A stretch of 64,000 nt of DNA from Ramlibacter sp. WS9. GTDB taxonomy: Bacteria > Pseudomonadota > Gammaproteobacteria > Burkholderiales > Burkholderiaceae_C. The notes beneath the pieces were generated by a model that was given only the letters and a program-made list of their open reading frames with translations, was not told the DNA's origin and made no database searches. The stretch is from assembly GCF_003797765.1 (NCBI RefSeq), contig NZ_RKMB01000006.1, positions 1 to 64,000 on the forward strand. Reading direction: 5' to 3'. The stretch's first letter is position 1. Each line of letters begins with the position of its first letter. Both the position numbers and the translations under genes were made by a program. This document shows positions 61,718 to 64,000 of this stretch, one piece after another.

Positions 61718-62743
61718 TCAGACGTGACCCAGAACCGGGTGCGGCTCGTAGGGTGCTTCCAGCTTCGCGACTTCATCCTGGCTGAGCTGCACGTCGATGG
61801 CTGCCGCGGCCTGGTCAAGCTGGTAGGTCTTGCTGGCGCCGACGATGGGCGCTGTGACGCCTTTGTGCATCAGCCAGGCATACGCGAGGGTGGCATTGCT
61901 CACGCCCTTCTGCGCGGCCAGCGCCGAGAGGGCCTCGACCACCTTGAAATCACTATCGCGGTAGTAGTAGTTCTGGGCGATGTCGTCGGTCTTGGCGCGG
62001 CTGGTCTCGCCCGCATCCTTGTCACCTGCCTTGCGGTTGCCGGCCAGGAAGCCCCGCGCCAGCGGGCTCCATGGGATGAGCGCAACGCCCTGGTCCCGGC
62101 ACAGCGGGATCATCTCGCGCTCCTCCTCGCGGTAAGCGAGGTTGTAGTGGTTCTGCATGCTCGCGAACGGCGTCCATCCGTTGCTGCGGGCGATCTGCTG
62201 CATCTTGGCGAACTGCCACGCATACATGCTGCTCGCGCCGAGGTAGCGCACCTTGCCGGCCTTCACCACGTCGTGCAGCGCTTCCATGATCTCCTCCATC
62301 GACGTCTCCTGGTCGAGGCGGTGGATCTGGTACAGGTCGATGTAGTCGGTGCCCAGGCGCTTCAGGCTGGCGTCGACGGCATGGAAGATGCGCTTTCGGG
62401 ACAGCCCATCCATGTTGGGCCGCCGGTCGGGTTTGGCAGCGGCGCTCGCGCCGCCCTTGAACCCCAGGTCGACGGGGTAGTAAACCTTGGTCGCGAGCAC
62501 CACCTCTTCGCGTTTGCAGAATTCGCGCAGGAACTTGCCGGTGAGCACTTCGCATTCGCCGCCGGAGTACATGTCGGCCGTGTCGAAGAAGTTGATGCCC
62601 AGCTCGACCGCGTGCTTCACGACCGGGCGGGACGCTTCCTCATCCATGACCCACGGCCGCCATTGCGGCGTGCCATACGTCATCATGCCCAGGCAGATGC
62701 GGGAAACTTTCAGGCCGGTGCTGCCCAGTCGGGTGTATCGCAA
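61718..62743 (-). CDS. aldo/keto reductase
   Basis: A 341-residue (beta/alpha)8 NADP reductase. The motif FDTADMYSGGECEVL holds catalytic Asp and Tyr, Lys is in VLATKVYYPVD and His in YQIHRLDQETSMEEIM. The C-terminal VIVGASKTYQLD-like PIVGASKTYQLDQAAAAIDV binds NADP phosphate. It belongs to the YajO/Gcy-type group. Substrate unknown. It is upstream of pcaD on the same strand, but 102 bases separate them. Confidence 0.9.
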   Translation of the reverse strand: MRYTRLGSTGLKVSRICLGMMTYGTPQWRPWVMDEEASRPVVKHAVELGINFFDTADMYSGGECEVLTGKFLREFCKREEVVLATKVYYPVDLGFKGGASAAAKPDRRPNMDGLSRKRIFHAVDASLKRLGTDYIDLYQIHRLDQETSMEEIMEALHDVVKAGKVRYLGASSMYAWQFAKMQQIARSNGWTPFASMQNHYNLAYREEEREMIPLCRDQGVALIPWSPLARGFLAGNRKAGDKDAGETSRAKTDDIAQNYYYRDSDFKVVEALSALAAQKGVSNATLAYAWLMHKGVTAPIVGASKTYQLDQAAAAIDVQLSQDEVAKLEAPYEPHPVLGHV

Positions 62744-62807
62744 GTTCGTTCTCCTCGAAGACCAGCAGGCACTTTACGGCCTTCGGGGAACCTGTGCGCG
62801 CCGGGGG

Positions 62808-62990
62808 TCAACCGGCGTTCGGCAGCTGGCTCAGGTATCTCCGCACTTCCTGCACCTGGTGGCCCGCGTGATGCACGGCTTCGCGCAGTTGGGCCGGGTC
62901 CACGCCGAAGATCCGGCACCAATACGCCACGTCCATCTGCTGCGTCAGGTCGATGAATTGGGCGGTCGCGGTTGAGGAAGTTTCTTCCAT
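62808..62990 (-). CDS. DUF3606 family small protein
   Basis: 60 residues: QFIDLTQQMDVAYWCRIFGV, then DPAQLREAVHHAGHQVQEVR and YLSQ. The DUF3606 pattern (W-x-x-x-F-G-V-x-x-x-x-L) is clear. The ATG at 62990 follows GGAGCCCTCC. Function unknown; members are small and often stress-induced. It lies 38 bases after the hybrid kinase, on the same strand. Confidence 0.8.
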   Translation of the reverse strand: MEETSSTATAQFIDLTQQMDVAYWCRIFGVDPAQLREAVHHAGHQVQEVRRYLSQLPNAG

Positions 62991-63028
62991 GGAGGGCTCC
63001 TGTTGGGTTGCCTGTTTCTGATCGCGGA

Positions 63029-64000
63029 TCACCTGCGCAAGTTCCTCGACAGTTCCTGCAGCCGGGCCGGATCGACCGGCTTGGTCCAGTGATCGTCGAA
63101 GCCCGCTTCGGCGGCGCGCTGCTTGTCCTCGTGCTGGCCCCAGCCCGTGAGCGCCACCAGCCACGGCTGCCGCACCCCTGTCAGGCCCCGCACGCGCCGG
63201 GCTACCTCGTATCCGCTGATGTCCGGCAGGCCGATGTCCAGCAGCACAACGTCGGGCCGGAAGACTGGCACGCGCGCGAGCGCGCCCAGCCCGTCGCGCG
63301 ACAAGGCCACCTCGTTGCCCAGCATGCGCAGCAGCTCGGCCAGCGTTTCAGCCGCGTCCCGGTTGTCGTCGACGACGAGGATGCGGCGCGCGGACTGTCC
63401 GGCCGGAACGGGCCACGTTGTGTCGTCCTCGGGTTTCGCATCGCTTGCCGCCTGGGGTGTGCGCGGCAGCCAGACCACGAACTCGCTGCCTTTGCCCAAT
63501 CCTTCGCTGTGGGCCTCGACCCGCCCGCCGTGCAGCCGCACCAAGCCCTCCACCAGCGACAGGCCGATGCCCAGCCCGCCGTGGTGGCGCTGCGCCGGAT
63601 GGGTGACCTGCGTGAAGAGCGCGAATATCTTGACGAGCATGTCGCGCGGAATGCCCGCGCCGTTGTCGCGCACGCGCACCGTGAAGTGATCCGGCGCGGC
63701 TTGCATGATCACGTCGATGTTGCCCCCCGGCCTTGTATAGCGGGCAGCGTTGTTCAGCAGATTGGAAAACACCTGGGCCAGGCGCAGGGGATCGGCCTCC
63801 AGGTCTGTCGGCTCGTCCGGGAAACTGACGGAAAGCCTGTGCTGGCACGCCTCGATGTGCGGACGGCTCGTCTCGATGGCGCTGCTGATGATGCTCACCA
63901 GGTTGGTCGGCTGCCGCCGCAGCTCGATCTTGCCCGTGCTGATGCGCGAGACGTCGAGCAGGTCGTCCACCAGCCGGGTGAGCTGCGCCACCTGCCGCTC
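63029..64000 (-). CDS. hybrid sensor histidine kinase/response regulator, 5' part outside window
   Basis: The window holds the last 323 residues. The end of the dimerisation helix (QLTRLVDDLLDVSRISTGKI) is present, with the phospho-His just outside. ATP-binding boxes follow: LLNNAARYT (N), DNGAGIP (G1) and GGLGIGLSL (G2). A C-terminal receiver has LVVDDNRDAAETL, phospho-Asp in VLLDIGLPDISG and Lys in WTKPVDPARL. The receiver probably accepts phosphate from its own kinase. The sensor domain is not in view. The frame is open to the edge. Confidence 0.92.
   Translation of the reverse strand, partial: ERQVAQLTRLVDDLLDVSRISTGKIELRRQPTNLVSIISSAIETSRPHIEACQHRLSVSFPDEPTDLEADPLRLAQVFSNLLNNAARYTRPGGNIDVIMQAAPDHFTVRVRDNGAGIPRDMLVKIFALFTQVTHPAQRHHGGLGIGLSLVEGLVRLHGGRVEAHSEGLGKGSEFVVWLPRTPQAASDAKPEDDTTWPVPAGQSARRILVVDDNRDAAETLAELLRMLGNEVALSRDGLGALARVPVFRPDVVLLDIGLPDISGYEVARRVRGLTGVRQPWLVALTGWGQHEDKQRAAEAGFDDHWTKPVDPARLQELSRNLRR

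Overview
The window is high-GC DNA from a beta-proteobacterium, most likely order Burkholderiales, family Comamonadaceae (Ramlibacter/Variovorax-like). Supporting signs are the high GC with dense antisense shadow frames, frequent GTG/TTG starts, an imuA-imuB-dnaE2 mutasome behind a CTGT-N8-ACAG LexA box, a tandem glycine riboswitch on gcvTHP, TAXI and PotD-like binding proteins, PAS-LuxR regulators and Burkholderiales-type scattered palindromic repeats. The genus is inference. No phage, plasmid, insertion sequence or CRISPR was found.

Layout. 0-6.3 kb: trmB (cut by the left edge), an exported transglutaminase-like protein, a TlpA-like thioredoxin, a branched-chain-amino-acid-type binding protein and alaS. 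6.5-17.3 kb: a small DUF1059 protein, then a MocR/GabR-type regulator divergent from a catabolic and transport operon: gabT-type transaminase, PotA-like ATPase, PotD-like binding protein, NTF2-like protein, cupin, two permeases, a second PotD-like protein and succinate-semialdehyde dehydrogenase. It reads as uptake and degradation of an omega-amino acid or polyamine. 17.36 kb: tRNA-Gly(CCC).

17.5-20.5 kb is the most interesting part. A cyanophycin-synthetase-like ATP-grasp ligase lacking the Mur-ligase half converges on an HExxH-type peptide-modification enzyme, which lies directly behind a 59-residue peptide. The peptide has a 31-residue leader-like part followed by seven xKxG tetrads. Together they look like an undescribed RiPP-type or peptide-tailoring system. 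A secreted amidase and a Phd/PIN toxin-antitoxin pair follow (20.6-22.9 kb).

22.9-30.2 kb is a DNA-damage block: thpR, dnaE2, imuB and imuA under a LexA box, head to head with higB-higA and a 3-methyladenine glycosylase. 30.2-33.8 kb: branched-chain 2-oxoacid dehydrogenase E1alpha, E1beta and E2. 33.9-41.3 kb: a degenerate transglutaminase-like protein, small unknowns, a class III CoA-transferase plus a 3-oxoacid CoA-transferase pair divergent from a PAS-LuxR regulator, an aspartoacylase-family protein, a PcaC-like decarboxylase and an AhpD-like protein. 41.3-50.2 kb: a Tat-type lipoprotein glycoside hydrolase with a LamG-like tail, a multicopper oxidase, a DJ-1/PfpI protein, a thioesterase, an SDR and ETF-ubiquinone oxidoreductase. 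50.2-50.8 kb: a large nested inverted repeat. 50.9-58.3 kb: two tandem membrane-anchored TAXI proteins, then the glycine riboswitch and gcvT-gcvH-gcvP. 58.3-64 kb: a TauE-like permease, two response regulators, a DsbA/FrnE-like oxidoreductase, pcaD, an aldo/keto reductase, a DUF3606 protein and the 3' part of a hybrid histidine kinase.

A second theme is repeat invasion. Three families of short palindromic repeats sit between genes, and also in frame inside four essential or repair proteins (AlaRS, DnaE2, ImuB, BCKDH-E2), much like Rickettsia palindromic elements.
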